Below, in pieces: positions 35,401 through 48,113 of a DNA stretch of 64,000 bases (position 1 is the first letter of the stretch; the number at the start of each line of letters is the position of its first letter). The notes beneath the pieces were generated by a model. That model worked only from the letters and a program-made list of their open reading frames with translations. It had not been told where the DNA came from and did no database searches. Both the position numbers and the translations under genes were made by a program. Where the stretch lies: NCBI RefSeq assembly GCF_008831285.2, contig NC_045138.2:17021934-17085933 (forward strand), read 5' to 3'. This stretch comes from Nymphaea colorata. Taxonomy: Eukaryota; Streptophyta; Magnoliopsida; Nymphaeales; Nymphaeaceae.

Positions 35401-38400
35401 TGAAATAATGTTTAACATCTTGTGGAGCATCCGACATCATCTCAGGTCAAGCTCATACGTTAAAATGAAGATAAATACTAGATAAAGCAAAATGGTGAAA
35501 TCCCTACTAAATCGACCAAAACAGAAAGGCAAAGCATCAATTGACTTTTGGAAGACATGCCCAGAATACTCCATAACACAGAAGCCAGGAAGACACTGCA
35601 CCCTTGTTGACATGAGCAGATAGTGCGCACACGCATGTGTACTCTGTGTGTATATGTGTGTGTAGCTGAGTAACAGCCAAAAACCTCTAGAATTGTATTT
35701 CATCATGACAGCAGTTTATTTTGGAATTTTTTTTTTCTCCAACAGAATAAACTTAAGGATATCATTCATTGTTGGTAATATAGCCTGTGACTTGGTTAAT
35801 GCCTTTCTAAAGCATTTTTCAACTCCAATCAACATCAATGAAGAAGCTAACCTTACTTAATGGACAGACGGATCATTACAAAATCAAACTTGGTTTGTTA
35901 GTTAGCACTCTTTGGGTCCTAGTGAGAGCTCTCAAGTCAGAAGCTAATCTTAACTTAATGGACATACAGATCATTACGAAATCAAAATTTGCCTTGTTAG
36001 TTAGCACTCTTTGGATCCTAGTGAGAGCTCTCAAGTCAATAACAAAGCAACTCATGGAACCTACACGAAGAGTTGCTTACAATGCTCTGTAAATAGCACA
36101 AAATAAGTAAAAGAACATGAGAAACTGATTTTTTATACCTCATCTAAAGCATTAGGATCAGCACCACATTTTAGCAAGCAGTTGATGATTTCCACGTTTC
36201 CACAGTCAGCAGCTACATGCAAAGGAGTGGCTGATCCAGCCCCAAAATTTACCTTTGCCCCTGCCTGTCATAACAAAGTAATGGAAAACTATTGATGATG
36301 TAAAATCAGAAGACAGTTTCTCTACGGGTATCCAAGTAGCAGATGAAAGTTTCTCTAATAAAATTAGAAGAGAAAAAGGAAGCATGAGTATGTTCATTAA
36401 TGTGAAAGGACATAACCTAAGTGATCAAACACTAAACATGCCACATAAGACAAGAAAGGGTTACAAGTTACAACTTACAAAAGTCCTTCCTACTAGTATT
36501 CCAAAGTTGTTCCTACATGAAAACCAAGCAACTCGATTCCTTAAGATAGCTTGGTATCTTCCCTAATTGAAGATAATTCTATGAATACTGAGGGATGTCT
36601 TTTCCCCTCAATATTACAAAAAGTGGACAAAGAATCACCAAGAGTTGTTCCAAATAGATGCTCAAGGATTCAGGCAGGTATGATCTATACATCAAGTTTT
36701 GCTTGTTTAAGCTTGTCCAAGACAAACAAGTTGACCTTGGCCCCATAAATGAGCTCAGCTTGATCAAGCACATGAATTCGACTAGCTTGATAAAGCTCAC
36801 TTTTGTCAGTAGTAACAGATGTACATGCTAAACATAAAATAAGCAACAGAATTGTGTGAATAGCAACGAGTGCACCCATTTGTTGAACAAGTTACAGGAA
36901 CTGCTTGTCATGAAAGAAAGAGGAAAGTTATAGAATATAATATATGTCGTTCATTGCATGGAATTTGATGGACGAGATCTCAGAAGGAGGAGTTGAAAAA
37001 AGTATAGGCATCCGAATTTGTAGCATAAGCAAACTGCCCATACCTTTTTTCTGAGACAGGGGGCATTGTGGACATGTCAAAAATAATTTTTTCCCTGCTC
37101 CTTTTTAGTTTTAATCACTCCTTAAAGCAGAACCATCAGACCTCAGAACATAGACAATGAAAAGCAGTCCACAATGTCCACACCTTTTCCTAGTCCATTT
37201 TTCTGTGTACCTTATATCTGTGTGTGTTGTTAAAAGCATTAGTTGCAGCTAGGCAGTTAAATGAGACAAGGGCCTGGCATGACTAGGCGCATTATGTGTG
37301 CCACCTCTAAAAAGGGAAATAAAAAAAAATCAATATTAATTGTTAAAATTAATGACAAAATTTGACTTTTAAATGGAAAACCTACAACGATTAAGTTATA
37401 TCAATGAAACAACTAAAATGCATGAATCCATGACAACCCAAACACATTAAGCATTCCATAACAGGATAATAAAATTAAAGAAATGTTTGAAAGATCAAAT
37501 ATAATGAAGTGAAGTAGTGAACAACTAAAGTTTACAAATTACAAGTTCTATGTTATAAAGAACGTAAAATAAAGTTTACAGTGCTTTTCAATGTTATACA
37601 TGTAAAATATTACCATTTCCTAAAAATTAATTTCTCATCTCTAATTCTAATTTCCATAAACTAAAATCCTAATTCTAATAAACAAGAAAAATATTAAGAA
37701 AATAATATATATATATATATATATAAGAGCTAAAAACTTAAAATAACATAAATTGTTCAAAGTATAAGAGTATGCTAATTGCAATCCTACATATAACTGC
37801 ACAGGCACACAGACATATATTTTTAATGCAGAATCACATGCACTAGTAAAAAAGTGAAAAAAAAAACTGAACAAAATGGAAGAATAGAGAAAAAATTGTC
37901 TTAAAAAAAAAGGAAAGAAAAAAAAAAAGAAAAAGAAAAGTTGTCAATGAAAAAACCTAAGGCAATTAAGTGCCAAAGTGAGCCTAGTATCCTAGGCCAT
38001 GTCCTAGGCATTTTCAAATGGCAGGTCGCTGAAAATCAGCTGCCAAGGCAACATGGTAGGCCAGAGAGCCTAGGTGCACCTTTGACAACATGGTACTAAC
38101 AAAAAGTTATAAAAATGCATGCACGTGCAAGCACCAATAAATAATAGTCTTACCTCAATCAGTAATTTCACAGAATCAAGGGAACCAGCCATAACAGCTG
38201 CCAATAGTGGAGTGGTACCATCAAACTCAACATTGGGCTACAAAATAGAAGGCAGGCAAAATAGGTAAGCTATAATAGCTAAACAAATCCATTGTTTGAA
38301 GAGATTAACCACCAATACCAAATTGGCGGAGACTATAACAGAAATAAATGCTCAGATGATAAAAATGTGATTAAGCACCAAGAGAAACAACACGAGGAAT

Positions 38401-41400
38401 GATTTTAAATACAATTATTATTCTGCAATAATATGTTCAAGAAGACAAATTGCAAAAATTTGGAATTAGTCTCAACACCTATTCATGTAAAGTCTACCCA
38501 AACGACAACATAAACTGTAACTAAAGCCACTTATTCTACATTTAGACATTCCATATAATTTCATAAACCAAGTTTTCCTTTTTCCATCTATGACATTGTC
38601 AACCTTGTTAAATTTAAAAATGGTACCATAGATATAGAATTGATCATTAAAAGGTAAGCATAAAAAAATAATAATGTATATTGGAATAAATATAGTACAA
38701 CATCTCTACAAAGTCAGAGACTGCTTCCTATCACCAATTAAGATTTTTAATCATTTAACAAGTTCAGTTCAAAATCCATCAGAGAAGAACACATCTACAC
38801 AGGAAAAAAATGGAGAGCTTGTCTTTACATTTGCATTGTGATCTAACAAGAACTTCACCGCATTGGGCTGGCATTCACCTGCAGCCCATATAAGTGGAGT
38901 ACCAGCATCACTTTCTAGATCCACATCAAGACCTTTCTTGAGTAGAATAGTCAACAACTCCACATTTCCTGAACAAGTAAGAAAAAATTCAGACGATAAC
39001 AACAACAACAACAGACAAGCAGTACCAATGCATGAAAACAAAAAGAAGAGGAGGATGAAAGGAAACTCTAGCAACAGCTCTCAGCCATATGGTCCATCAC
39101 CAAGGAGGTCAAATGATACAGTTATCTTCTTAATATGTTTTCTTATTTAAGAAAACAACTTTATGGCAAGCAATTTTAATATGAATTATGATTATACTGA
39201 GCATTGATGTTGTGTTGCCTCTTTTTCTTTTTCTTTTTTATAGTAGATTAGTAATTTTAGGTTTTGTTTTAGGGTTAAGTTTCAGAAATTAGAATTAGAG
39301 ATTTACCAGTTAGCATTTAGAAAAGGGTAAGATTTTGCATGATCTAGAACATTGAACAACATTAATATTTACTTAGTTTCTTTGGTGCCATATAACTTAT
39401 GGCATTTTGTTGTTGAACTTCATTGAGCTTGGCCTTTCAAACCTTTAATTATGTTTATTATCATGTTACGAAATTTTTACTTAATGTGTTAATAACTTAA
39501 TATCATTGTGCATTTTAATTGTTTTATTTTTACAAGTTGATACTTATAAGTTTTCTATTGAGAAATGCTTCAGTTTCATTATTAATTTTAACAATTTTAT
39601 TGCATCTTGTTGGCTTCTCTTTTTGGAGTTGCCTACTTAATGTGCCTCTTCCTGACCACACTCTAGGCTACTCTACTGCATAGGTTGTGTTTACTGCTTT
39701 TAATGACGTAGTCTCTGTGCCTGTGTGTGCGTGGGTGTGGGTGTGGGGTGTGTATTATGTGTGTAACTTTGCGTGTTTATATATGCGATAATGTAATTAA
39801 CTCCTGTTGCATTTTATTTTACCACTCGAAGTCCCGAGGCTCAAGTATGTACTCATTGCCCAGGCTCCACATTAGGCTTTCAACAGCATAGCATAGTACA
39901 CACAGTATCTGTATGTGCATATATGCCTGTCATCAACAAATTCCATCAACAAATTCCTCTACACATACATGCATACACATAACACAAAGTCATATATTAC
40001 ATATATGTGTGTGTGTGTGTGTGTATTTAGTTCCATATATATGTATGTATTTATTTACTCAAAGCATAGCCACAAATATTAACGGGTTTTAAACAGCGAG
40101 ATTTTTCTTGGATCTTTTTCGAAAAAACTGAAAATCTCAGAAAGAATTCAGCAATTTTTTTAGAAAATAAAAAATTCTAAAAAGTTAGAAAAAATTAAAA
40201 TAAATAAAAAAACAAACCCAAAAACAAAAAAAAGCTTGATAAAATTATAAAAAGGATTTTTAGTAATGATAGAAATGAAGATAAATAATTGAACTTATGT
40301 TTTAAACTATATAAAACAAAAATAATGAAAAAACAATAAGAAAAAACATGAAAAAATCATGTTGGAGTTTTTTTTTTTTCAAGGGAAAAAGTAAGTTTTT
40401 TTTTTTTTCATTTTCATTGTTTTTAACATTTATTGGGTATTCATCGAAAAACATGGATTTTTCTTACTATGATACATAGTCAGTTAACAAATGAATCATC
40501 CTATAGGAAGCACCAAAATTAATATGGGCAAATTCAGCACATAGATTATTCATTATGACATAGTAAAACATGCGTAATTAACAATAAATAATTCCCAGTT
40601 TAACAAGATTAACACGACAAAAGGTGCAAACAGGTGGCAACTAGGCAAAATAGAGCACATATAGTGCCCATTCTAACATAGTAAATCATGAGCAAGTAAC
40701 TGTATCCTTAGTTTAACTAAACTAACATATAAAGCTGCAAGTAAAAAGTGGAAATTACACACATATAGCCTGCTTTGGCATCCCAGAACAAGCCCAGCAC
40801 CAAGGACTGCCTAGATGCCAAGGCAGGCATCTAGGCTCTCTTTTTCCTTTCTTTACTTTAGCATTTTACAACACTAAAAATATGGGCCCTTTTCCAACTT
40901 TTTTAACACATGGGTTCTTCAAATATTTTAAAACATTGAGTATGTTTATAACTTCTCAGTTAATCTTTTAAAATTTTTATGTAGCCCATCTAGCAAATCA
41001 ATATAAAATGGAGAGCATTTAAAAAATTATTATTCACAGGTAATGACCAATCACCTAAGATGAACTTACAAGTTAGAACCAACCATCATAAAAAGAGAAA
41101 TGCAAATAAAAAGTGTGAGCAAACCTGTTCTAGCAGCATGATGCAACGGAGTAGTTCCTGACTGAGTGGAAGGAATGGAAGGATCAGCACCACTGTCAAG
41201 GAGGTATTTAGCAGTCATAAGGTGTCCTTGACGAACCGCATGGAAAAGAGGAGTTTCGCCTGAAATGCAAAGCACAAGGAATCCTTAGTTAGCCCAGGTC
41301 TTAAAACATGTTGGATTGAAGAATGCAAATGCACTAAAATCATCTGCCTATAAGAACACCTTTTCTGTTTCCTTTGAAAATCTGAAAGCTATAAGAATGA

Positions 41401-43080
41401 AAAAGTAAAACGTACGCAATAAACAACGACAATTGATAGACTGTCAACAAAATCATGAAGAACCAAGAGACACACGAAAAATATACATGAGTAAGCCACA
41501 ATATGAGCTAATGCTTCTGGCATTGGCTTACTTGTTACAACACTGCAGCTCATGCACATTGCACTCAAAGCTGAAGAGCAGAGTCAAGGCCCTCATCAGA
41601 AGCCGCAAGAACCTACAAAATCTTGAACCCCTGAACTAGGACCTCATCTATCTTTCAGAAACAGCCGGATACTGCCATCCTTTTTGGATGAAACAGGGAG
41701 GTTTTTTATAAGGTTTTCAAACATCGATATTCATAATTAAGAACAAAAGTGCTACCACCAAACACATATGAAACAAATCAGGACAAACATAGACTTGATT
41801 AGATCAACTTGTCAGTTGTATTATTGCAAAAACGAAAGACACTGAGCAAAATCAGTATAGAAAGTCTCCAAGGACACAATCCAGTGAAAGGAAAAAGCCA
41901 AGCCTTCTCATAACTTATTGAATTTAGGTTGAATTTCACCAAGAAGCAAGTTGGAGAAGAAAAGCTACAACACCAGGTTTTTAGCTCTACTTGCCTGAGA
42001 GAGATAGCTAAGCAACTTAGCTGGTGATCACCATTTACCAGAAAGTCGGAAATACAAGGCTGATGAATTGTATCAGTAAAAGAAGAAAATCAGAATAACG
42101 ATTACTAAATGTAATCCCTACTTCTAAAAGGCCTTCATTCGTGAAATTAGGCATGTCCAACACATAACGAGAGAAAAATCATACCCCAATCGTCTTTTAT
42201 ATCCACATCAACCCCCAGCTCCTCAACTATAAACTTGCAAATCTCAGTCTGACCTTCCCTTGCTGCAAAAGCGAATGCACTTCGACCATTTGCGTCTTTA
42301 ACACTAGAAACGGTTTCTGCCATTCCCTTCTTTTCCTCATCAAGAATCTGCCCGGTATCTATTAAAAGAGTGGGAACAGGAAGAATTAGCAATTACTTTA
42401 CCAATGGGAGAATGGAAATGAATGCAGTAATTAACCGTACTGAATGGAGAAAACCGAAGTCCTCAAAAATTGCGCAGCAGGGTAGTGTTTGGACGAACTA
42501 ATTTATCTGGATAACATAATATCCACAAAAGAAGGCGATGAATATTTTCTTAGAAGACCAATACAATTACCAACACTCATCATTTTTCATCTGGAAAAAG
42601 TGGAAGGCTCAAACACAACGCCGGGGTAATTTAGCCTCCTATGCAACCAGCTAGGAACGAATATAGGATTTTCCCGCAGTTTGATTTCGACAAACCGACT
42701 TATCCAGAAATACGATATAGTTTGAGATATTTCACAGAAGGAAAGTTAGGTATCACAACACAACCCCACCCACATTTCCACGCGAGAAACTACAAAATGC
42801 AACAAACAACCCATAGAAAAACAAAAACAGAAACAAGGAAAAAAGAATCATAAAAGAAAGAATCAATGAGAACTCACTCTTGAAGAGCTCGATATCGCCA
42901 CGGCGAGCGGCGTTCAGGAACAGCTCAACTTTCTCCCGAACTAGCGAGAGAAAAAAACAAAAAAAAAAGAAGAAGTTAACACAATCAACAACGAGAAAAA
43001 ACACCAACTAATTAAGAGCAGTGAGATACATATAAAGAAGAAAATCAAAAGAGAGGGAGACCTTTAAGAGCGGACGCCAT
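32418..43080 (-). CDS. TPR10: ankyrin repeat-TPR protein, TPR10-like
   Basis: Predicted 452-residue soluble protein resembling Arabidopsis TPR10 (At3g04710, about 456 aa), a candidate cochaperone-type adaptor. Exons, 5' to 3': 43062-43080, 42878-42940, 42185-42358, 41125-41259, 38829-38968, 38154-38237, 36139-36264, 34749-34901, 34567-34635, 33897-33998, 32863-33033, 32651-32730, 32418-32460. All introns are GT-AG and phases join. About seven ankyrin repeats cover residues 51-270 (for example GRSAFAFAAREGQTEICKF, GETPLFHAVRQGHLMTAKYL, ATPLHVAADCGNVEIINCLL). A charged linker follows, then three TPR units (about 330-440): KSRGDEAFRRKDY, NRSLCWIRLGQAEQAL, KGCYREGAALRLL. Four of five carboxylate-clamp positions are present (K334, N369, K399, R403); D338 replaces the usual Asn. 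It ends REAVEAGKKFHGTG. Ankyrin exon borders tend to fall at the same place in each repeat. Confidence 0.94.
35843..36038 (+). repeat. tandem duplication of about 97 bp in a TPR10 intron
   Basis: Two adjacent copies start GAAGCTAAnCTTA at 35843 and 35940. Each runs through TTAGTTAGCACTCTTTGG and ends CTAGTGAGAGCTCTCAAGTC. A few substitutions separate them. It lies in intron 7 of the TPR10-like gene and does not touch an exon. Confidence 0.88.
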
Positions 43081-44297
43081 TGCGAGAGAGTATGAGGAAG
43101 AACACGGTGACGGTGACGACTTCTGGACTCTTCCCTTCTTTTCCCTCGACAATCTTCTCGCCTTCCCTGTTAAAGCGACAAAGGCGGGTTCTTGGTCAAA
43201 ACAGTCAAATCCTTCTGTGCCCTACGGGAGCGGACAATCAAGGGTTTCTCAGATAAACGGGTCCCGTTCGGGTCGGCGGTGATTGATAGAATTTGGAGTT
43301 GGAAGATTCGTTCCCACCGCTATTCGCATGTAAAACAATTCAGAATCGAGATTGGATTGAATATTCTGAATTTAATATAGCTATTATTTTATCTGATTTT
43401 TTGTATATTTTTTAATTTGGATTTCAGTCCGAAAGTAAACACATAAAACCATGTCCTCATTTTTAGATATTCCGGATTCAGCTGCACCATATCCACATCC
43501 AATTACTAAGCAAAGGTGAATTTTGTTACTGAATCCAACTACTTGGATCTGGATTCAAATTGAAAACTGAATTACAACCGAACTCTTAACATCCCTAGTG
43601 GAGTCCGGATGGTGTGAAGATCCAGATGGGAAAGTCGAGTAAAAAAACTGACTCTGTTCAGTTTGGTTAGCATGTGGTGTGGAGTTTTGCGGCTATTTGA
43701 ACTAAATCGTGTTCGGATATTCGAATTGGACGTGATCCATCGGGAACACATATATATATATATATATATGAGATCCCTCTATTTTGAGATCAGCCATATT
43801 CAAGCCATATTCACTTGAAAAATGAGTTGTGCAAATCATTTGCATGTCATAAAGGATTTGAGATCTGCAAGTTAGATTTAGAGTATGAAGATTTTTTGTG
43901 TAGAAAAACAAAAAGTTACGGCTAATACATGAGAAACATATTGAGAAAGTACTTCAAAGTTCACACAGTCAACATGGATAAAGAAAAAGCAATGAGCACT
44001 CCACCTAGACCACATTCTTGACTGACTGGCAGCCATTTTTTGCAGGTTTTTCAAGATATTACACGTTTTCTGGTTCTTATCAATCCTTCTATATTGTATT
44101 AAACATTTAGATTTGATATTGTACCATAAAATTTATTTTGAGGGACAAGACTTGTCAACTTGATTTCATTTGCTATTAGGTGTCCGCATGTAAGTTTTTA
44201 TATATTAGACTTTATTATTTCTCATTTCACAAGTTGTTTGTCTTCTTGAGTCATGCATCAAAGTCCTCTTTTTCTTATAAAAGGTTTTACTTGTGAA

Positions 44298-44430
44298 AGT
44301 TTATAAACTTCAAATGAAGAAAACAAAAATAATATTATGAAATGATGTGTTGATGAATTTGACTATACTAGAGAGACATGTTAATGTGTGAAATGTTTCT
44401 CTATTGTTTCTGATTCTTGTGTTTCAGTTG
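44298..44430 (+). repeat. dispersed repeat, copy 1 (copy 2 at 51804-51934)
   Basis: The two segments share TTCAAATGAAGAAAACAA, GATGAATTTGACTATAC, AGAGAGACATGTTA, GTGTGAAAT and TCTGATTCTTGTGTTTCAG in the same order with small indels. Homology stops right after TTTCAGTTG. In copy 2 this edge is the last splice acceptor of the bHLH92-like gene. Confidence 0.85.
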
Positions 44431-45000
44431 AATATGGTGTATGGAGTGGTCAAACATGGATTACAATCTTAGTCAGATTGGCAGTTCGTATTACGGATAT
44501 CCATGGTAATGGACACTAATTTCCTTTAATAAATGAAAATTTTGTTCTCAAATGAAAAAAGTGAGAAGATATCTCCCACAATGGTGACAAAGAATATCAC
44601 CTTGGGAGATGAAAGGAGAAAAAACTTTTTTGAGTAAAACTATCATATCAAATGAGATTTTCATGCCTAAAAATCTTATGAGTTGTGACTCAAGATTTTC
44701 TTTCTTTCATATGTGACTGTATGAACTAACAAGTAAAAAAAAAATGACATAAGTAGTCTCATGCAAGTCTATTGTACATTGAATTGCTAAAGATTTGTGG
44801 ATTTGAATGAAGTAAAATCACTGATGCTGGAAATAAATAGGTTGACCAAGAATGGGTAGTCGTTGTAGCCAATTCTGATATGTTGTGCATATATAATGAT
44901 TTTAACTCTCATTTCCCTTTTCCTTTAATGCACAGTCAGCCTTTTAGTTCTATTGAAATTGTTTTATCGATGTGGTTGAATTTGGCTTATTTCATTTTTC

Positions 45001-45029
45001 ATATATATATATATATATGTATGTATGTA

Positions 45030-45066
<37 letters not shown>
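45001..45066. repeat. (AT)n microsatellite with ATGT interruption
   Basis: About 66 bp of AT dinucleotides interrupted by ATGTATGTATGTATGC at 45017-45032. Confidence 0.95.
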
Positions 45067-45071
<5 letters not shown>

Positions 45072-48003
45072 GATTCCTATACATTTCTATCATCAAAACC
45101 ACCACAATCCATCATTAAAAACACTATAACTTACCACTACATAAACTGTTGCAAATGCACCTGTAAAATGGTACTTTTAACAATATTTTTTAATACTTAA
45201 TGATTTGAAAGTTAGTTGATCTCAATACATTCTCAAATGTTACCATGAATACCATTGATAGTAAAACACAACAAAGTATGAAACAAAGAGAAATGTCCCA
45301 CTAGCCTTCTGGAAATATTTTGCTTTGTTGACGCTATTTTACAGTTTGTAAATAAAATGTCCTACATGTTCCTTATTTTCGTTGGTCTTCACTGACACTT
45401 TCCACCATCGCAAAAGGACAAAAAGAGATCATTGGGCATCTCCTATTCCATATTCATTTCACTGATGCTCTTTCCACCGCCGCAAATGGTCTACAATGCG
45501 TCATCAATTACCATTGTAGTGGGTTTGTCAATACCGGAGTTACCATGGGGCTGGAGTGGGCAACTGCCCACCCCAACCTATTATCATGTGTTAGACTCAG
45601 GCCTAATCATATGGGCGTGCCTACACCAGACCCATGCTAGTGCTTTGTAGCTCTACATGCACCTAATTCATTACAATAATAAAATGGATCAGTGCCCCCC
45701 ACCTAAAACTTTATAGCTCGCTCCATGAGTTTTTCATAACACAAGTTCCACTTAATCACATATTTGCCCACATGTCGTTTATTTATTGTGTCATACTTTG
45801 TAGAGTCGAGTGACAAATTGACCTTTAGCAAGATAGACATGCATAGTTGATGTCCATTTAAATAATTGAGCAAGTTTGGATGGTAGATGTATGATGCACA
45901 TTTAAAATTCCAACACCATTTCCTTTTCTTTCAACGCATAGTGTGCTTTTATTGGAAATTATCACATCCATGTGTATAAAACTAATGCATCTTTTAGATA
46001 TTTAAAATTGAAAATGTTTTGTGTATAAAAAAAGAAAACCATACATATGGAAAATGACACTATTTGGCTTGTCCAACTTCACTAACTAATTATTTCAGTT
46101 GGCACATAAAAAAAAAACCTAACAAGTTAGACGGCACATACTCTAGACGCAAGGAAACATTCTCATTCCTTCACATTAATACAAGGGAGTCCCTTTCTTT
46201 TCCAAAGTTTTACATTAAAAATAAGAAAACTAAATGATAGGAAAGTTCTATCATTCATTTTTTCCAATTTGACTTTTCAAAAATAAGAAATCCATATGCA
46301 AAAAAATAGAATGCCACTCCACCCTCGTATACCAAATTTTAGGGGATCATCTAGGTTATAAGAAAATCGAAAAGTGAAAATTAAGTTGCATTATACAATG
46401 CAGTCTGTTTTTTCAAAAGTTTAAAATACCGATAAAAAAAATAAATATTAAAAAAAAGGAAAACAAATGAGTTTTATTAAAAAAAAATCCTTTTACTTTT
46501 TGAAGGCCATTTTAGATTCTGGAAAAAATAACATGACTTTTATATTTGAGTTGAATAAAACAAAAATAAAATCTCATGTCGGCCAATAATTGTTTCCAAC
46601 TGCCGCCGACTAATAATGACGCTGACTACTTTGGCAGACATGATCGCCTGTATCTCATCCCGGAGTTTGAATCCGATTAAGATCCAAACTCATTTGTCTT
46701 TACTGAATCATACGGATCCAATCAGGTTGGAGGTGGATGATAGGATCTGGTGGACCCGCTGATATCACCTTTGATACGCGTAGCTCAGGAAAGGAAAGAT
46801 TATTCAAATTTAAAAAAAAAAAATTATTTAAAAAAAGAAAAAGATTCTTATCGTCACACACATTAAAATGAGAATTGAAAAGATTTTTTTTATTTTTTTA
46901 TTTTAAAAAATATATTTTTAAAAATATATTTTTAATTCTAAAATTCCTAACCATCAAACACTACCTTGAAGAAACCATCTTACTCGGCGAGCCATGGAGC
47001 ATGCCAAGTGAGGCCTGGCGGACCAAATGGGCCGTGGTCTTGATAGCCATACACACTAACTTTATCATCCCACTCTTTTCCTTCCATTCAAAAAGAGAAA
47101 AGCAATAGCCACACATGGTTTGAACGTGGGTTTGTTTTTTTTTCTTTTTTGATATTTTTCAAATGTAATTTTCAATTATTTTTCGTAAATAAAGGCTATG
47201 CAATCTATTTGTTTGAGTGCTGTCAAATAAAACCTCGAATGATCTTATGTTGATATAAAAAACAAGAAACTTTAGCTTTAACATGTTTTTCAATATTACT
47301 TTGTATTACTAATTACATTTTTGCCTTTTGAACTAATGAACCTAGCTTTTAGGTTGGGTTTGATTGCCTGGAATCATAAATCAAATATTGCATTGAAAAG
47401 TGTGTTTTGAAAGATTTTCAAATTAAACAAACTGAAAATCTTGGTATTGTGGATCTTAAACACACGTTATATGTAAAAAAAAAACCTTAAATTTAAGGTC
47501 GGATTGAAGGGAAGGGGTTTTTGAAATTATGAAAAAAAAAATATACGCCAACATGAAATATCCTTTTTTGGGCATTCAATGCTATCAACCAAGGGGGAAG
47601 AAAACTTAATTAGACGTCAATTAGGCTATAAGAACCCTGCCAATTAACAGCTCAAATAGATTTTAAATCGATTTTTATTTTATGAGACGAACGCAGTTTT
47701 TTAAAGATAAAAAAAGGAAGAGATCTAATAAAATACGATCTGAAATTGTCATTCGATTCGGTTGCATACGTCCATGAGTGAATTCCGGTGGATACGATAT
47801 CTCCTGCTTTAGATATTTATCTCAAAAAAAAATAAAAATAAAACGCTTATGTGCATTTTTTCAATATAATATTACCATATTTTTTTTTGTCGACAAACAC
47901 GTTCTAGGTCAAAGAAATCGTGTTCGCGTAAAATATTTAAAAATTATGGTCCATATATTCAGGACAAGCGCGTGTGATCAAGAACAGTCCGGGTCGGCTT
48001 GCT

Positions 48004-48062
48004 TTGACCACGACGTCATCCGGGTCCCACCCGGTCTGAGCCTCATGTGGGTGCTATAAAAG
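48004..48062 (+). promoter_or_regulatory. core promoter of the bHLH92-like gene
   Basis: A TATA box (CTATAAAAGG, TATAAA at 48055-48060) lies 54 bp before the ATG at 48114. Upstream are a W-box core TTGACC (48004-48009) and a GACGTCA element (48012-48018) of the type bound by bZIP/TGA factors. This is consistent with a stress-inducible gene, but only the motifs themselves are seen. Confidence 0.6.
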
Positions 48063-48113
48063 GATCCGCTGCTCGTCATTTCAACCCCTATCAACAACTC
48101 CAGAGGAGATCGC

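Larger units (their letters stand above)
43081..48003. other. long AT-rich spacer
   Basis: The first 100 bp are the leader and promoter side of the TPR10-like gene. No gene is recognised between 43.2 and 48.0 kb. It holds a dispersed repeat copy (44298-44430), a long (AT)n array (45001-45066) and transposon-like text at 45530-45730 (GGGGCTGGAGTGGGCAACTG; CAGTGCCCCCCACC). An A/T homopolymer-rich part lies at 46400-46950. Confidence 0.5.

Noticed and set aside
36685-36879. Small signal-peptide-like protein on the minus strand inside a TPR10 intron
   Set aside because: The hydrophobic start is short, no family is known and the flanking DNA looks like dispersed repeat text (AGCTTGATCAAGC words).
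37961-38090. Palindromic CCTAGG-rich patch in a TPR10 intron as a regulatory site
   Set aside because: Similar wording recurs near 40780 and 58640, so it is more likely old dispersed repeat DNA than a specific site.
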